A stretch of DNA of 48,526 nucleotides from Buttiauxella brennerae ATCC 51605 (GCF_001654925.1 NZ_LXER01000039.1:1-48526), one strand, 5' to 3'; positions 18,899-32,086 are shown, numbered from the stretch's first letter. Notes: a model not told the origin generated them from the sequence alone. Numbers and translations: made by a program.

Positions 18899-20545
18899 AT
18901 GAAAAATATCAACCCAACGCAGACCGCTGCATGGCAGGCTTTGCAGGCGCATTTTGACGAAATGAAAGACGTCACAATCGCTGAGCTGTTCGCTCAGGAT
19001 GCTAACCGTTTTGGTAAATTCTCCGCCACTTTCGACGATTCAATGCTGGTGGATTACTCCAAAAACCGCATCACCGAAGAAACCCTGACCAAGCTGCAAG
19101 CGCTGGCAAAAGAGACGGATTTGCAGGGCGCAATTAAATCCATGTTCTCTGGCGAGAAGATTAACCGCACTGAAGACCGTGCTGTGCTGCACGTTGCACT
19201 GCGTAACCGCAGCAACACGCCAATCATTGTTGATGGCAAAGATGTGATGCCAGAAGTTAACGCGGTGCTTGAGAAGATGAAAACCTTCTCTGAGAGCATC
19301 ATCAGCGGTAACTGGAAAGGCTACACCGGTAAAGCGATCACTGACATTGTGAACATCGGTATCGGCGGTTCAGACCTCGGCCCATTCATGGTGACCGAAG
19401 CGCTGCGTCCTTACAAAAACCACCTCAACATGCACTTTGTGTCTAACGTTGACGGGACTCACATTGCTGAAGTGCTGAAGAATGTTGATCCGGAAACCAC
19501 GCTGTTCCTGGTCGCTTCTAAAACCTTCACCACGCAAGAAACCATGACCAACGCCCACAGCGCGCGCGACTGGTTCCTGGCAACGGCTGGCGATAACAAA
19601 CACGTCGCGAAACACTTCGCCGCGCTGTCTACTAACGCGAAAGCGGTTGGCGAGTTCGGTATCGACACGGCGAACATGTTTGAGTTCTGGGATTGGGTCG
19701 GCGGCCGTTATTCCCTGTGGTCCGCGATTGGCCTGTCCATCATCCTGTCTGTGGGTTACGAAAACTTTGTAGAACTGCTGTCTGGTGCGCATGCCATGGA
19801 CAAGCATTTCGCAAACACCCCGGCAGAACAGAACCTGCCAGTGCTGCTGGCGCTGATTGGTATCTGGTACAACAATTTCTTCGGCGCTGAAACCGAAGCA
19901 ATTCTGCCATATGACCAGTACATGCACCGTTTTGCTGCTTACTTCCAGCAGGGCAACATGGAATCCAACGGTAAATACGTTGACCGTAACGGCAACGCTG
20001 TTGATTACCAGACTGGCCCAATCATCTGGGGGGAGCCTGGCACTAACGGCCAGCACGCGTTTTACCAGCTGATTCACCAGGGCACCAAAATGGTTCCGTG
20101 TGATTTCATCGCACCAGCAACCAGCCACAACCCGCTGTCTGATCACCATCCTAAGCTGCTGTCTAACTTCTTTGCTCAGACAGAAGCACTGGCATTTGGT
20201 AAAGCTCGCGAAGTGGTTGAGCAGGAATATGCAGCTCAGGGCCTGGATCCTAAAACGCTGGATCACGTTGTGCCGTTCAAAGTGTTTGAAGGCAACCGCC
20301 CAACCAACTCCATCCTGCTGCGTGAAATCACGCCGTTCAGCCTGGGTGCACTGATTGCGCTGTATGAGCACAAAATCTTTACTCAGGGCGCGATTCTGAA
20401 CATCTTCACCTTCGATCAGTGGGGCGTTGAATTAGGTAAGCAACTGGCGAACCGTATTCTGCCTGAACTGGGTGATGCGGCAGAAATCAGCAGCCACGAC
20501 TCTTCAACGAACGGCCTGATTAACCGTTATAAATCCTGGCGCTAA
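18899..20545 (+). CDS. pgi: glucose-6-phosphate isomerase
   Basis: Pgi interconverts glucose 6-phosphate and fructose 6-phosphate in glycolysis and gluconeogenesis. The 548 residues are one fewer than in E. coli. The phosphosugar-binding segment [15 protein letters not shown], the [16 protein letters not shown] block, the catalytic region with [20 protein letters not shown], and the signature [14 protein letters not shown] are intact. AAAAGGGTAACGCT precedes the ATG. A candidate -10 (TATACAAT) lies about 45 bases upstream. An ERIC element begins right at the stop codon. Confidence 0.98.
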   Translation: MKNINPTQTAAWQALQAHFDEMKDVTIAELFAQDANRFGKFSATFDDSMLVDYSKNRITEETLTKLQALAKETDLQGAIKSMFSGEKINRTEDRAVLHVALRNRSNTPIIVDGKDVMPEVNAVLEKMKTFSESIISGNWKGYTGKAITDIVNIGIGGSDLGPFMVTEALRPYKNHLNMHFVSNVDGTHIAEVLKNVDPETTLFLVASKTFTTQETMTNAHSARDWFLATAGDNKHVAKHFAALSTNAKAVGEFGIDTANMFEFWDWVGGRYSLWSAIGLSIILSVGYENFVELLSGAHAMDKHFANTPAEQNLPVLLALIGIWYNNFFGAETEAILPYDQYMHRFAAYFQQGNMESNGKYVDRNGNAVDYQTGPIIWGEPGTNGQHAFYQLIHQGTKMVPCDFIAPATSHNPLSDHHPKLLSNFFAQTEALAFGKAREVVEQEYAAQGLDPKTLDHVVPFKVFEGNRPTNSILLREITPFSLGALIALYEHKIFTQGAILNIFTFDQWGVELGKQLANRILPELGDAAEISSHDSSTNGLINRYKSWR

Positions 20546-20670
20546 TACCCGTCATACTTCAAGTTGTGGCGGTGTTGGCTGCACTTACTCACCCCAGTCA
20601 CTTACTTTAGTAAGCTCCTGGGGATTCGTAAGTTTGCCGCCTGGCCACAACTCGAATTATTTAGGGTATA
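20546..20670 (+). repeat. full-length ERIC element downstream of pgi
   Basis: The 125-base element begins TACCCGTCATACTTCAAG and ends CGAATTATTTAGGGTATA. It contains the ERIC core CCCCAGTCACTTACTT and AAGCTCCTGGGGATTC, the sequences targeted by the classical ERIC-PCR primers. It abuts the pgi stop codon, so it is transcribed as the 3' untranslated region. Confidence 0.95.
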
Positions 20671-20688
20671 GGTAATTGGATTTAAATA

Positions 20689-20718
20689 TAAGCCGGCCTT
20701 ATGCGCCGGCTTATTTAT
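20689..20718 (+). terminator. likely pgi terminator
   Basis: A nine-base perfect stem, TAAGCCGGC (20689-20697) and GCCGGCTTA (20705-20713), is followed by TTTATG. It lies beyond the ERIC element. The T tract is short, so termination may be partial. Confidence 0.65.
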
Positions 20719-21052
20719 GGGTATTGCATAATTATAAGATAATTCCCCTTGTTGCATAATTCCCTCATATATCTCCGCTGAGGTTAATCCTAAAAATACC
20801 TATATCCTGATAATTCAGGAGGTTTATTTTCGGATTAATTAGATGAATATGAATTTCATAAATATTATAATTTACTGTTTTTAATGATTTTTATTGTATG
20901 TAGATAACCTGTTTTTGATTATTTTTCCATTTATCTTAAAGCGCCTGTCATATTCCCCACTGCGGTCTTCCACTATTACTTGTTGTGTATACTCGAAAGC
21001 GCCTGAAATTCTTTTGGGTAAATCTCCATTCATTCAATGAAGGGAAATTGTT
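20719..21052 (+). promoter_or_regulatory. AT-rich leader of yjbEFGH with candidate RcsAB box
   Basis: There is no gene in these 334 bases. TAAGATAATTCCCC at 20735-20748 agrees with the RcsAB box TAAGAATATTCCTA at ten of fourteen positions, which fits the known Rcs control of yjbEFGH in E. coli. A candidate extended -10, TGTGTATACT, ends at 20993. GAAGGGAAATTG supplies the yjbE ribosome site. The distance from the box to the -10 (about 240 bases) is long, so the box may instead serve another start nearer to it. Confidence 0.5.
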
Positions 21053-21298
21053 ATGAAGAAAGTTCTTTATGGCGCTTTAGCCATATTCACGCTGGCAGCA
21101 GCTGGTGCGGCGAGTGCAGACCCGGTAGCAGTCGGTGAAGCGGCCGGCGCACAAGCGACTTCTGTGTCCGCAGGCAGTTCTACTGCGACCAGCGCCAGCA
21201 CTGTCGGGTCGGCAGTGGGTGTAGCACTTGCTGCAACCGGTGGTGGCGATGGTTCCAATACCGGGACCACAACCACCACGACGACCAGCACCCGTTAA
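21053..21298 (+). CDS. yjbE: small secreted Ser/Thr/Gly-rich protein of the exopolysaccharide operon
   Basis: This 81-residue protein (80 in E. coli) has a signal peptide ([20 protein letters not shown], cleaved near SAD). The mature region is low complexity ([20 protein letters not shown], then [16 protein letters not shown] and a run of eight or so threonines). It resembles GfcA of the group 4 capsule locus. It is first gene of yjbEFGH, linked in E. coli to an extracellular polysaccharide and to Rcs control. Its own biochemical role is unknown. A strong hairpin follows the gene and may make it the most abundant product of the operon. Confidence 0.93.
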   Translation: MKKVLYGALAIFTLAAAGAASADPVAVGEAAGAQATSVSAGSSTATSASTVGSAVGVALAATGGGDGSNTGTTTTTTTSTR

Positions 21299-21318
21299 TT
21301 TCGCGGGTGATTTAACTC

Positions 21319-21343
21319 TAACCACACTTCGGTGTGGTTATTT
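21319..21343 (+). terminator. intra-operon hairpin between yjbE and yjbF
   Basis: A perfect nine-base stem, TAACCACAC (21319-21327) and GTGTGGTTA (21332-21340), is capped by the very stable TTCG loop and followed by TTTCG. The T run is short, so partial termination or 3'-end protection of yjbE mRNA is more likely than a full stop. Confidence 0.7.
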
Positions 21344-21361
21344 CGACTCCGGGGAAACCTC

Positions 21362-22000
21362 GTGCAGCGACTCGTAATTATTCTTGCCTGCCTGGTACTT
21401 CAGGCTTGTTCTGCCACCACGCAAGGCCTTGGTTCATCTCTCTGGCACAGCATTGTCGGTAGTGACGGTGTACAACTGACCAATGACGACATTCAGAATA
21501 TGCGCTACGCCAGCCAGTACATGAGCATCAATAACGGCCCACAAATATTTGTTGTTCTGGCGTATGACGAAAATGGTCAACAAAAATGGGTAACACAAGA
21601 CCGGGCGATGATCGTCACCGAACAGGGCCGCATCGTAAAAACTACCGGCCTTGGCGACAACCTTCAACAAGTCACCAACCTGACAAGCGACCCGCTGGCA
21701 AACGCCAACCAGATTATTGATGGCGTGAGCTGGACGCGGCAAATGGCCTGGACCGAACATCAACAGGTGCGAATGGCGACAGCGCGTTCGACCTTCACCT
21801 GGGACGGCACCGATACACTAAAAATCGCTGAAAGCACCACGCCCGTTCGCGTGCTGAACGAAGAAGTTACCGCTTCCGGCAAAACCTGGCATAACCGCTT
21901 TTTGATCGATAGCGAAGGACATGTCCGCCAGTCAAAACAATATATTGGACCGGATTATTGGCCTGTCACCACGACTCTGTTGAAGGCGGCAAAAGAATGA
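21362..22000 (+). CDS. yjbF: YjbF/GfcB-family outer-membrane lipoprotein
   Basis: I chose the GTG at 21362 (VQRLVIILACLVLQACS). It has GGGGAA eight bases upstream and yields 212 residues, the E. coli length; a longer frame from 21332 starts inside the preceding hairpin. The lipobox LQAC predicts lipidation at Cys16. The mature domain ([57 protein letters not shown]) is the GfcB/YmcC family type, a beta-rich fold found in group 4 capsule operons. Its TGA overlaps the yjbG ATG (ATGA), indicating coupled translation. Confidence 0.92.
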   Translation: MQRLVIILACLVLQACSATTQGLGSSLWHSIVGSDGVQLTNDDIQNMRYASQYMSINNGPQIFVVLAYDENGQQKWVTQDRAMIVTEQGRIVKTTGLGDNLQQVTNLTSDPLANANQIIDGVSWTRQMAWTEHQQVRMATARSTFTWDGTDTLKIAESTTPVRVLNEEVTASGKTWHNRFLIDSEGHVRQSKQYIGPDYWPVTTTLLKAAKE

Positions 22001-22737
22001 AAATAACAGCCAACTCTGGGTGGATGGCGCTTTGCCTGGCCGCCCTGCAACTCAGTGCTTATTCGTATGCCGCCGGGAATGTGACTATTTATCCTGGCAA
22101 TCAGCAACTCACCAACGTAGAGCGCCTCGGTGATTTAGTCTCTCAGCCCTCACTTGCGCGGGCCTGGTGGCCAGGCGCGGTGATTAGCGAACGGCAGGCA
22201 ACGGCGGTTGCAGAACAAGAGCACCAGAAATTGTTAGCCGCTTTATCAGGCTTTGCTGCCGAAGAAGACGGTGACGATGCCGCAGCAATCAATGGCGTGC
22301 GCCAGCAAATGCAGGCCATTCACGTTACCGGGCGGCAGCTTATCGATCTCGACCCTGACTGGGTGCGCGTCCATCCTCGCGCCAATGTTCCACTGCAAGG
22401 TGATTACAGCCTGTGGGCCGGGCCGCAGCCTTCCACTATCACGCTGATAGGGCTGGTGAGTTCACCGGGAGTGAAACCTTTCGTTGCCGGACGCAGCGCC
22501 GACGAATATCTCGATGGTATCGACAAACTCAGTGGCGCCGACCGCAGTTTCGCATGGGTGATTTACCCGGACGGCAAAACCCAAAAAGCGCCAGTGGCCT
22601 ACTGGAATAACCGCCATGTCGAACTCACTCCAGGCAGCATCTTGTTTGTCGGCTTTAAAGAGCGACTATTTAATTCTGATTTCAACGATTTGAATCAGCA
22701 AATCCTTAACTCTCTGACTCATCGGAGACCGGATTGA
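21997..22737 (+). CDS. yjbG: YjbG/GfcC-family periplasmic capsule-related protein
   Basis: I chose ATG 21997 ([13 protein letters not shown]), which overlaps the yjbF stop and starts a signal peptide ending near SYAAG. This gives 246 residues against 245 in E. coli. The frame extends upstream to 21958 without a ribosome site. The family segments [54 protein letters not shown] and [18 protein letters not shown] are clear. GfcC has beta-grasp domains resembling Wza, so a role in polysaccharide export is plausible. Its TGA shares a base with the yjbH ATG. Confidence 0.92.
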   Translation: MKITANSGWMALCLAALQLSAYSYAAGNVTIYPGNQQLTNVERLGDLVSQPSLARAWWPGAVISERQATAVAEQEHQKLLAALSGFAAEEDGDDAAAINGVRQQMQAIHVTGRQLIDLDPDWVRVHPRANVPLQGDYSLWAGPQPSTITLIGLVSSPGVKPFVAGRSADEYLDGIDKLSGADRSFAWVIYPDGKTQKAPVAYWNNRHVELTPGSILFVGFKERLFNSDFNDLNQQILNSLTHRRPD

Positions 22738-24833
22738 TGAAAAAGAAATATCTCTACAGCCTGCTCGCGCTGGCCGTATCTACTGCCTGCCAGGCAGAAA
22801 CCTTTCCAGACCCTGTCGGACCGTCGCAATCGGATTTCGGCGGTGTAGGTTTGCTGCAAACACCGACTGCACGTATGGCGCCTGAAGGCGAGTTTAGCCT
22901 CAATTATCGCGATAACGATCAGTACCGTTTTTACTCCGCCTCGGTACAGCTTTTCCCTTGGCTGGAAACGACTTTGCGCTACACCGACGTGCGTACCAGA
23001 GAGTACAGCAGTGTCGAAGCATTCTCGGGAAACCAGACTTACAAAGATAAAGCCTTCGATATGAAAGTGCGTCTTTGGGAAGAAGGTTATTACCTGCCGC
23101 AGGTGGCGGTGGGGGTGCGTGACTTAGGCGGAACAGGCCTGTTCGACAGTGAATACGTTGTGGCGAGCAAAGCCTGGGGGCCGTTTGATTTCACGCTCGG
23201 TATGGGCTGGGGTTACATGGGCACCAGCGGCAACGTGAAGAACCCGTTTTGCGAAGTGAGCGATGGCTTCTGTTACCGCGATAACAGTTACAACCAGGCC
23301 GGTTCGTTCAACTTTAGCGGCATGTTCCATGGCCCGGCATCACTGTTCGGCGGTATTGAATACCAGACTCCGTGGCAGCCGCTGCGCCTGAAAGCGGAAT
23401 ACGAAGGTAACAATTACACTCAGGATTTTGCTGGCAAGCTCGAGCAACGCAGCAACTTTAACGTCGGCGCTATCTATCGCGTCACCGATTGGGCCGACGT
23501 TAACGTCAGCTATGAACGCGGCAATACCTTTATGTTTGGGGTGACGTTGCGAACTAACTTCAACGATTTGCGACCAGGATATAACGATAATCGTCGCCCG
23601 CAATACCAGCCGCAACCACAAGATGAAATTTTGCAGCCGACCGTGGTGGCGAACCAGTTGACGCTTCTCAAATATAACGCCGGTCTGGCCAACCCGAATA
23701 TTCAGGTGAAAGGCGATACTTTGTATGTCAGCGGGGAACAGGTGAAATACCGTGATTCCCGTGAAGGTATTGAACGCGCAAACCGCATCATCATGAATGA
23801 CCTGCCAGAAAATATCCGCACCATTCACGTGACAGAAACACGCCTCAACCTGCCACAGGTGACGACCCAAACGGATGTCTCGAGCTTACGCCACCACCTG
23901 GAAGGCGAGCCGCTTGGGCATGAAACACAACTGGTGCAAAAACGTGTTGAGCCGGTCATTCCAGAGAAAACCGAGCAGGGATATTTCATCGATAAATCGA
24001 AAGTGAACTTCTCGATTAACCCGGTGTTGAACCAGTCTGTTGGCGGGCCAGAGAGCTTCTACATGTACCAGGTTGGCGTAATGGGAACCGCTGACTGGTG
24101 GGTGACGGATCACTTGCTGACTACCGGCAGCCTGTTTGCCAACATTGCCAATAACTACGACAAATTTAACTACACCAATCCACCGAATGATTCGACGTTG
24201 CCGCGTGTGCGTACCCATGTGCGTGACTACGTTGAGAACGATATTTACGTCAATAACCTGCAAGCCAACTACTTCCAGTATTTGGGCAACAGCTGGTACG
24301 GCCAGGTGTACGGCGGTTATCTCGAAACCATGTATGGCGGGGTGGGTGCCGAGGTCTTGTATCGTCCCATCGACAGCAATTGGGCCATTGGCGCGAACGC
24401 CAACTACGTCAAACAGCGTGACTGGACTAGTCCGATGGACATGATGAAGTTCACCGATTACAGCGCGCCAACTGGCCATATCACCGGCTACTGGACACCT
24501 CCGTTTGCTGATGACGTGTTGATTAAACTCAGCATCGGCCAGTATCTGGCTAAAGATAAGGGCGGCACGCTGGAGATCTCCAAACGCTTCGACAGCGGCG
24601 TGGTTGTCGGGACTTATGCGACCATTACCAATGTGTCGAAAGAGGAGTACGGGGAAGGGGACTTCACCAAAGGTTTCTACGTGAATGTGCCGCTGGATAT
24701 CTTCTCGTCGTCGCCAACCCGCAGCCGTGCACAAGTGAGCTGGACACCGTTGACGCGTGACGGTGGGCAGATGGTGGGACGTAAGTTTGAGTTGTATGGG
24801 ATGACGAGCGATCGGGATATTAATTTCCGGTGA
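22737..24833 (+). CDS. yjbH: YjbH/GfcD-family outer-membrane protein
   Basis: I chose ATG 22737, which overlaps the yjbG stop as TGATG. The 698 residues equal the E. coli length. A signal peptide ([19 protein letters not shown]) precedes a long mature part with alternating aromatic and polar residues, ending in the outer-membrane-type terminus ([14 protein letters not shown], final aromatic-Arg). The N-terminal segment [20 protein letters not shown] is diagnostic of the family. Two beta-barrel-like halves flank a central Pro-rich linker near residue 285 ([16 protein letters not shown]). It probably serves polysaccharide passage across the outer membrane; this is inferred from operon and fold. 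Confidence 0.93.
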   Translation: MKKKYLYSLLALAVSTACQAETFPDPVGPSQSDFGGVGLLQTPTARMAPEGEFSLNYRDNDQYRFYSASVQLFPWLETTLRYTDVRTREYSSVEAFSGNQTYKDKAFDMKVRLWEEGYYLPQVAVGVRDLGGTGLFDSEYVVASKAWGPFDFTLGMGWGYMGTSGNVKNPFCEVSDGFCYRDNSYNQAGSFNFSGMFHGPASLFGGIEYQTPWQPLRLKAEYEGNNYTQDFAGKLEQRSNFNVGAIYRVTDWADVNVSYERGNTFMFGVTLRTNFNDLRPGYNDNRRPQYQPQPQDEILQPTVVANQLTLLKYNAGLANPNIQVKGDTLYVSGEQVKYRDSREGIERANRIIMNDLPENIRTIHVTETRLNLPQVTTQTDVSSLRHHLEGEPLGHETQLVQKRVEPVIPEKTEQGYFIDKSKVNFSINPVLNQSVGGPESFYMYQVGVMGTADWWVTDHLLTTGSLFANIANNYDKFNYTNPPNDSTLPRVRTHVRDYVENDIYVNNLQANYFQYLGNSWYGQVYGGYLETMYGGVGAEVLYRPIDSNWAIGANANYVKQRDWTSPMDMMKFTDYSAPTGHITGYWTPPFADDVLIKLSIGQYLAKDKGGTLEISKRFDSGVVVGTYATITNVSKEEYGEGDFTKGFYVNVPLDIFSSSPTRSRAQVSWTPLTRDGGQMVGRKFELYGMTSDRDINFR

Positions 24834-24838
24834 TCACG

Positions 24839-24876
24839 CCCTCACCCTAACCCTCTTCAGGGGGTTAGGGTGAGGG
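24839..24876. repeat. REP-like palindrome / terminator after yjbH
   Basis: A perfect 15-base stem, CCCTCACCCTAACCC and GGGTTAGGGTGAGGG, with an eight-base loop, starts five bases after the yjbH stop. It is the same repeat family as at 4355-4480 and 27947-28028. It lacks a T run but should block exonucleases and may act as a weak terminator. Confidence 0.85.
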
Positions 24877-24896
24877 GAGTTACGCAAACAGAAAAA

Positions 24897-24912
24897 TTAG
24901 ATCAAGATCACA
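24897..24912 (+). promoter_or_regulatory. candidate CRP site upstream of psiE
   Basis: TTAGATCAAGATCACA matches the CRP consensus TGTGA-N6-TCACA with a perfect right half and three of five bases in the left. psiE of E. coli is known to be repressed by cAMP-CRP and induced by PhoB on phosphate starvation. I could not place a convincing PhoB box. Confidence 0.5.
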
Positions 24913-24959
24913 TTTTTAACGTATAACAACACCTCTATACCAGAACAAGAGGCGTTCCT

Positions 24960-25367
24960 ATGACAACCACCCCCGGCGTTGAGCTCATCGCTAAAATTAT
25001 GCAAATGGTCCTCAATCTGGCGTTGCTTGCGCTTGGTCTGATCCTCATCATCTTCCTGGGTAAAGAAACGCTGCATTTAGCCACATCGTTATTTGCACCC
25101 ACCGATCAAGCCAGCAAGTACCAACTGATTGAAGGGCTGGTGGTTTACTTCCTGTACTTCGAATTTATCGCTTTGATCGTTAAATACTTTCAGTCGGGTT
25201 ATCACTTCCCGCTGCGCTACTTTATCTATATCGGCATCACCGCCATTGTGCGTCTTATCATCATCGACCATAAAGATCCGCGCGATGTGCTGATTTACTC
25301 CGGAGCAATCCTGGTGCTGGTGATTACGTTGTGGCTGTGTAACAGCAACCGTTTAAAACGAGAATAA
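24960..25367 (+). CDS. psiE: phosphate-starvation-inducible membrane protein PsiE
   Basis: This 135-residue inner-membrane protein has about four hydrophobic helices ([38 protein letters not shown], the [16 protein letters not shown] segment, and [17 protein letters not shown]). Length (136 in E. coli), [14 protein letters not shown] and [10 protein letters not shown] are typical of PsiE. The function beyond phosphate-starvation induction is unknown to me. It is directly followed by malG on the other strand. E. coli K-12 has xylE between the two; here it is missing. Confidence 0.95.
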   Translation: MTTTPGVELIAKIMQMVLNLALLALGLILIIFLGKETLHLATSLFAPTDQASKYQLIEGLVVYFLYFEFIALIVKYFQSGYHFPLRYFIYIGITAIVRLIIIDHKDPRDVLIYSGAILVLVITLWLCNSNRLKRE

Positions 25368-25390
25368 AAAAAGGCGGCCCAAGGGCCGCC
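25366..25390. terminator. bidirectional terminator between psiE and malG
   Basis: The stem GGCGGCCC / GGGCCGCC with an AA loop is preceded by a run of seven A, which gives the T run for the minus strand. It lies between the convergent ends of psiE and malG. Confidence 0.8.
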
Positions 25391-25464
25391 ATAAGTAAAT
25401 CCAAGGTCAAATGAGGGTTTTGCAGTGGCATTACATAATGTGAAGCAATAACGAACAGGAAATC

Positions 25465-26355
25465 TTAACCCTTCACCCCGCCAGCCGTCAGGCCGCTCAC
25501 CAGCCAGCGCTGCGCCAGTAAGAACACGACAGTAATCGGGATTGCAGAAAGTACAGCGGCTGCGGCAAAGTCGCCCCACAGGTAGTTTTGTGGGTTGAGG
25601 TATTGCTGCATACCGACCGCGAGGGTGTAGCTGTTAACATCGCGCAGCAACAATGAGGCCACTGGCACTTCGGTAATTGCGGCGATAAACGACAGAATAA
25701 ACACCACCGCCAGAATCGGTACAGAGAGCGGTAAAAGCACCAGGCGGAAGGCTTGCCATGGGGTTGCACCATCCAGTGCTGCGGCTTCTTCCAGTGAGTT
25801 ATCAATCGTTTCGAAATAACCCTTAATCGTCCAGACATGCAGCGCGATACCGCCAAGATAGGCGAAGATCACCCCACCATGTGTATTCAAACCGATAAAC
25901 GGAATGTACTGACCGAGGCGGTCAAACAAGGCGTACAACGCCACCAGTGACAGCACCGCCGGGAACATCTGGAAAATCAGCATCCCTTTCAGCAGCGTGG
26001 CTTTGCCAGGGAAACGCATACGGGCAAAAGCGTAGGCACAAGTTGTCGAGAGCGTCACGATACCCAGCGCAGTAATCGCCGCGATTTTGATCGAGTTCCA
26101 CAACCATAACAGCACCGGGAACGGCGGTGGTGTTACGCTGCCATCGGCATGTTGCACGCTGAAACCAAGTGCTAATTTCCAGTGCTCCCACGAGATTTGG
26201 TCCGGGATCAGGCTGCCTGTCGCGAAGTTACCCGGACGCAGTGAAATCGCAATAACCATCAGCAGCGGGAACATGATCGCGGCGATAAATATCAGTAACA
26301 GTAAGTGCGTCGTGAAGAGTCGCAGCTTTTGAGATTTGGGTTGTACCATAGCCAT
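25465..26355 (-). CDS. malG: maltose ABC transporter permease MalG
   Basis: MalG is one of two membrane subunits of the maltose/maltodextrin importer MalFGK2. The 296 residues equal the E. coli length, starting [10 protein letters not shown]. Six transmembrane segments are expected. The cytoplasmic EAA loop ([20 protein letters not shown]), which docks on MalK, lies at about residues 185-205, and the C-terminal tail ends LTAGGVKG, the region that reaches into the MalK interface in the known structure. It begins 12 bases after malF and is the last gene of malEFG. Confidence 0.98.
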   Translation of the reverse strand: MAMVQPKSQKLRLFTTHLLLLIFIAAIMFPLLMVIAISLRPGNFATGSLIPDQISWEHWKLALGFSVQHADGSVTPPPFPVLLWLWNSIKIAAITALGIVTLSTTCAYAFARMRFPGKATLLKGMLIFQMFPAVLSLVALYALFDRLGQYIPFIGLNTHGGVIFAYLGGIALHVWTIKGYFETIDNSLEEAAALDGATPWQAFRLVLLPLSVPILAVVFILSFIAAITEVPVASLLLRDVNSYTLAVGMQQYLNPQNYLWGDFAAAAVLSAIPITVVFLLAQRWLVSGLTAGGVKG

Positions 26356-26367
26356 GTGTGTTGCTCC

Positions 26368-27912
26368 TTAATCAAACTTCATGCGGGTGGCTTTCAGGTT
26401 AACAATCGCTAATGCGCCAACCAGAATGAAGATAAGCGTTGCAATAGCCGCAGCTAAACCAAAGTCCTGACCGCCGCCGCCTTCGAAGGCGATGCGGTAG
26501 GTGTAGCTCACCAGCAAGTCCGTATAACCCGCAGGAGTTGTGGTTCCCAGTCGGTCCGGACCACCGTTGGTTAACAGTTGAATCAGCACGAAGTTGTTAA
26601 AGTTAAAGGCAAAACTTGCGATCATCAGCGGTGTCAGCGGCTTAATCAGCAGCGGCAGCGTAATCTTAAAGAAGTTCTGGAACGGGCCTGCGCCATCCAT
26701 TGCAGAGGCTTCGTACAGGTCGTCCGGAATCGCTTTCAGCAAGCCCATGCACAGAATCATCATGTACGGATAACCAAGCCACGTATTCACGATAATTATC
26801 ATTGAACGCGCAGTGGTCGGGTCGCTAAACCAGGCGGGTTTGATACCAAACAGTGAGCTCAACATCATGTTGATTTCACCGAAACTTTGGTTGAACAAGC
26901 CTTTGAAAATCAGGATAGAAATAAACGATGGCACCGCGTATGGCAGTATTAACATCACGCGATAAATCGCTTTGCCTTTCAGGGATTCCCACTGCACCAC
27001 GCAGGCCAGAATCATGCCAACCGCCACGGTGAGAATCACCGTCAGGATTGAGAAGATCACCGTCCAGACGAAAATCGCCATAAACGGTTTCTGAATACCT
27101 TCATCGTGGAACACACGCAGGAAGTTCTTCCAGCCGATAGTCACGGTGTAGCCCGGGCTTAGCTGTTCGTTGCCCCAGTTGCCATCGGCGTTAACCGACT
27201 GATAGAAACCAATGCCGTTATTCGGGCGGTACTTCACGCCGCTTTGGTTGTTGGTCAGTTCACCATTTTCGCCCTGCGTATAAAGCGGGCGGGTGCCGGA
27301 GAACTGGCGCAGGGAGCTCATGGTCAGGGTGCTTTCATCAGGCATTTGCGCGGTGATTTGCGTCAGCGCCGCACGGTTTTGCGTAATCACGCGCAGATTG
27401 GCTTTCTCACCCGCAGGAAGAGCATCGGCGTCTTTCAGTTTCAGGTGTTGAGCGCCGCCAAATTTAAAAGCGTCGGAGATGAAATTCTTGCCGGATTCGC
27501 CGTCGGTGAGGGCCAGTTGCCACTCGTCACCCGCCGGATACAGGCCGAAGTTAAAGGTTTTTCCCGCCTGATACTGGCGGTCCATCAGCACCTCCTGCGC
27601 ACGTTCCTGCGTCAGTTGGTTGGTGCTGCTGTAGTTGGTGAAGGCGATGGCGATGGTACAGACCAGCGGGAACAGGACGAACAGCCCCATGCCGGCCAGA
27701 CCAGGATAAACATAACGCCAGGCATAAGCCTTGCGGTTAGCGTAAATATATAAGCCAAGTGAGCTTAAAATCAGCGTCATAATGGCGAACAGGTACTCCC
27801 CCTGGGCGTACATTAATACCACAAGATAACCAACCAGCAGTCCCAACAGGCCGATGACTGACCACTTCAGCACATCGCTTTGCCACCAGTGGCTCTTTTT
27901 AACTACATCCAT
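26368..27912 (-). CDS. malF: maltose ABC transporter permease MalF
   Basis: MalF is the larger membrane subunit of MalFGK2 and contains the maltose site within the membrane. The 514 residues equal the E. coli length. Eight transmembrane segments are expected, with the large periplasmic P2 loop between TM3 and TM4 (about residues 92-275: NYSSTNQLTQERAQEVLMDR and GVKYRPNNGIGFYQSVNADG). The EAA motif (YEASAMDGAGPFQNFFKI) lies near residue 401. GAGGAAC precedes the ATG. The malE-malF gap of 124 bases is filled by REP-like hairpins that probably reduce malF relative to malE. Confidence 0.98.
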   Translation of the reverse strand: MDVVKKSHWWQSDVLKWSVIGLLGLLVGYLVVLMYAQGEYLFAIMTLILSSLGLYIYANRKAYAWRYVYPGLAGMGLFVLFPLVCTIAIAFTNYSSTNQLTQERAQEVLMDRQYQAGKTFNFGLYPAGDEWQLALTDGESGKNFISDAFKFGGAQHLKLKDADALPAGEKANLRVITQNRAALTQITAQMPDESTLTMSSLRQFSGTRPLYTQGENGELTNNQSGVKYRPNNGIGFYQSVNADGNWGNEQLSPGYTVTIGWKNFLRVFHDEGIQKPFMAIFVWTVIFSILTVILTVAVGMILACVVQWESLKGKAIYRVMLILPYAVPSFISILIFKGLFNQSFGEINMMLSSLFGIKPAWFSDPTTARSMIIIVNTWLGYPYMMILCMGLLKAIPDDLYEASAMDGAGPFQNFFKITLPLLIKPLTPLMIASFAFNFNNFVLIQLLTNGGPDRLGTTTPAGYTDLLVSYTYRIAFEGGGGQDFGLAAAIATLIFILVGALAIVNLKATRMKFD

Positions 27913-27946
27913 GGGGTGTTCCTCAACAGCTTTTCATCTGAAACCA

Positions 27947-28028
27947 CCCTCACCCTAACCCTCTCCCTGAGAGAGAGGGGATTGTCCGGTTTTCTCCCTC
28001 TCCTTTAGGGAGAGGGCCGGGGTGAGGG
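27947..28028. repeat. REP-like hairpin pair between malE and malF
   Basis: The outer arms CCCTCACC and GGTGAGGG bound two inner hairpins (ACCCTCTCCC...GAGAGAGGGG and CTCCCTCTCC...GGGAGAGGG). The repeats belong to the family seen after aceA and yjbH. In E. coli REP elements in this same gap stabilise malE mRNA and help set the excess of MalE over MalF. Confidence 0.85.
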
Positions 28029-28036
28029 GGAAGTTC

Positions 28037-29620
<1,584 letters not shown>

Positions 29621-30730
29621 ATGGCAAGCGTACAGCTACGGAACGTAACAAAAGCCTGGGGTGATGTGGTGGTGTCGAAAGATATTAACCTCGACATCCA
29701 GGAAGGTGAGTTCGTGGTTTTTGTTGGACCGTCAGGCTGCGGTAAATCCACTCTGTTACGCATGATTGCAGGTCTGGAAACGATCACCAGCGGTGATTTA
29801 TTCATCGGTGATACTCGCATGAACGACATTCCTCCCGCTGAGCGTGGCGTCGGCATGGTGTTCCAGTCTTATGCTCTTTATCCCCATCTTTCCGTTGCTG
29901 AAAATATGTCCTTTGGGTTGAAGCTCGCAGGCGCTAAAAAAAGCGATATCAATCAACGTGTCACCCAGGTTTCAGAAACTTTGCAACTGGGGCATTTATT
30001 AGAACGCCGTCCGAAAGCACTTTCTGGTGGGCAGCGTCAGCGCGTAGCGATTGGCCGTACGCTGGTGGCTGAACCACGTGTATTCCTGCTTGATGAACCT
30101 CTTTCAAACCTTGATGCGGCACTGCGTGTGCAGATGCGTATTGAGATTTCCCGACTGCATAAGCGCCTTGGTCGCACCATGATTTACGTCACGCACGACC
30201 AGGTCGAAGCGATGACGCTTGCAGACAAAATTGTGGTGCTGGATGCCGGGCGCGTAGCGCAAGTCGGCAAACCGCTCGAGCTGTATCACTACCCGGCGGA
30301 TCGTTTTGTTGCGGGCTTTATTGGCTCGCCAAAAATGAACTTCCTGCCGGTGAAAGTCACTGCCACGGCTATCGATCAAGTCCAGGTTGAATTACCAAAC
30401 CGCCAGCAAGTCTGGCTGCCGGTAGAAAGTAAGGAAGTGCAGGTCGGTGCCAACATGTCTCTCGGTATTCGCCCGGAACACTTACTGCCAAGCGACATTG
30501 CTGACGTCACCCTCGAAGGTGAAGTGCAGGTGGTTGAGCAGCTTGGCCATGAAACTCAGATTCATATCCAAATCCCCGCCATCCGTCAGAATCTGGTGTA
30601 CCGCCAGAATGACGTGGTGTTGGTAAAAGAGGGTGCCACATTCGCTATTGGCTTGCCGCCAGAGCGCTGCCATCTGTTCCGTGAAGATGGCACTGCATGT
30701 CGTCGGTTGCATCAAGAGCCAGGTGTTTAA
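29621..30730 (+). CDS. malK: maltose ABC transporter ATPase MalK
   Basis: MalK is the ATPase subunit, present as a dimer in MalFGK2, and also sequesters the activator MalT and receives inhibition from enzyme IIA-Glc. The 369 residues compare with 371 in E. coli. Walker A is GPSGCGKST (36-44), the signature LSGGQ (134-138), and Walker B VFLLDE (154-159), followed by the switch histidine region ([10 protein letters not shown]). The C-terminal third is the OB-fold regulatory domain. It is the first gene of malK-lamB-malM. Confidence 0.98.
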   Translation: MASVQLRNVTKAWGDVVVSKDINLDIQEGEFVVFVGPSGCGKSTLLRMIAGLETITSGDLFIGDTRMNDIPPAERGVGMVFQSYALYPHLSVAENMSFGLKLAGAKKSDINQRVTQVSETLQLGHLLERRPKALSGGQRQRVAIGRTLVAEPRVFLLDEPLSNLDAALRVQMRIEISRLHKRLGRTMIYVTHDQVEAMTLADKIVVLDAGRVAQVGKPLELYHYPADRFVAGFIGSPKMNFLPVKVTATAIDQVQVELPNRQQVWLPVESKEVQVGANMSLGIRPEHLLPSDIADVTLEGEVQVVEQLGHETQIHIQIPAIRQNLVYRQNDVVLVKEGATFAIGLPPERCHLFREDGTACRRLHQEPGV

Positions 30731-30742
30731 GCATTCCCATAA

Positions 30743-32086
<1,344 letters not shown>

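Noticed and set aside
19370-20371. 333-codon minus-strand open frame inside pgi
   Set aside because: An antisense shadow; pgi on the plus strand is full length and conserved.
23886-24734. 282-codon minus-strand open frame inside yjbH
   Set aside because: An antisense shadow without start signals; yjbH has the expected length and ends.
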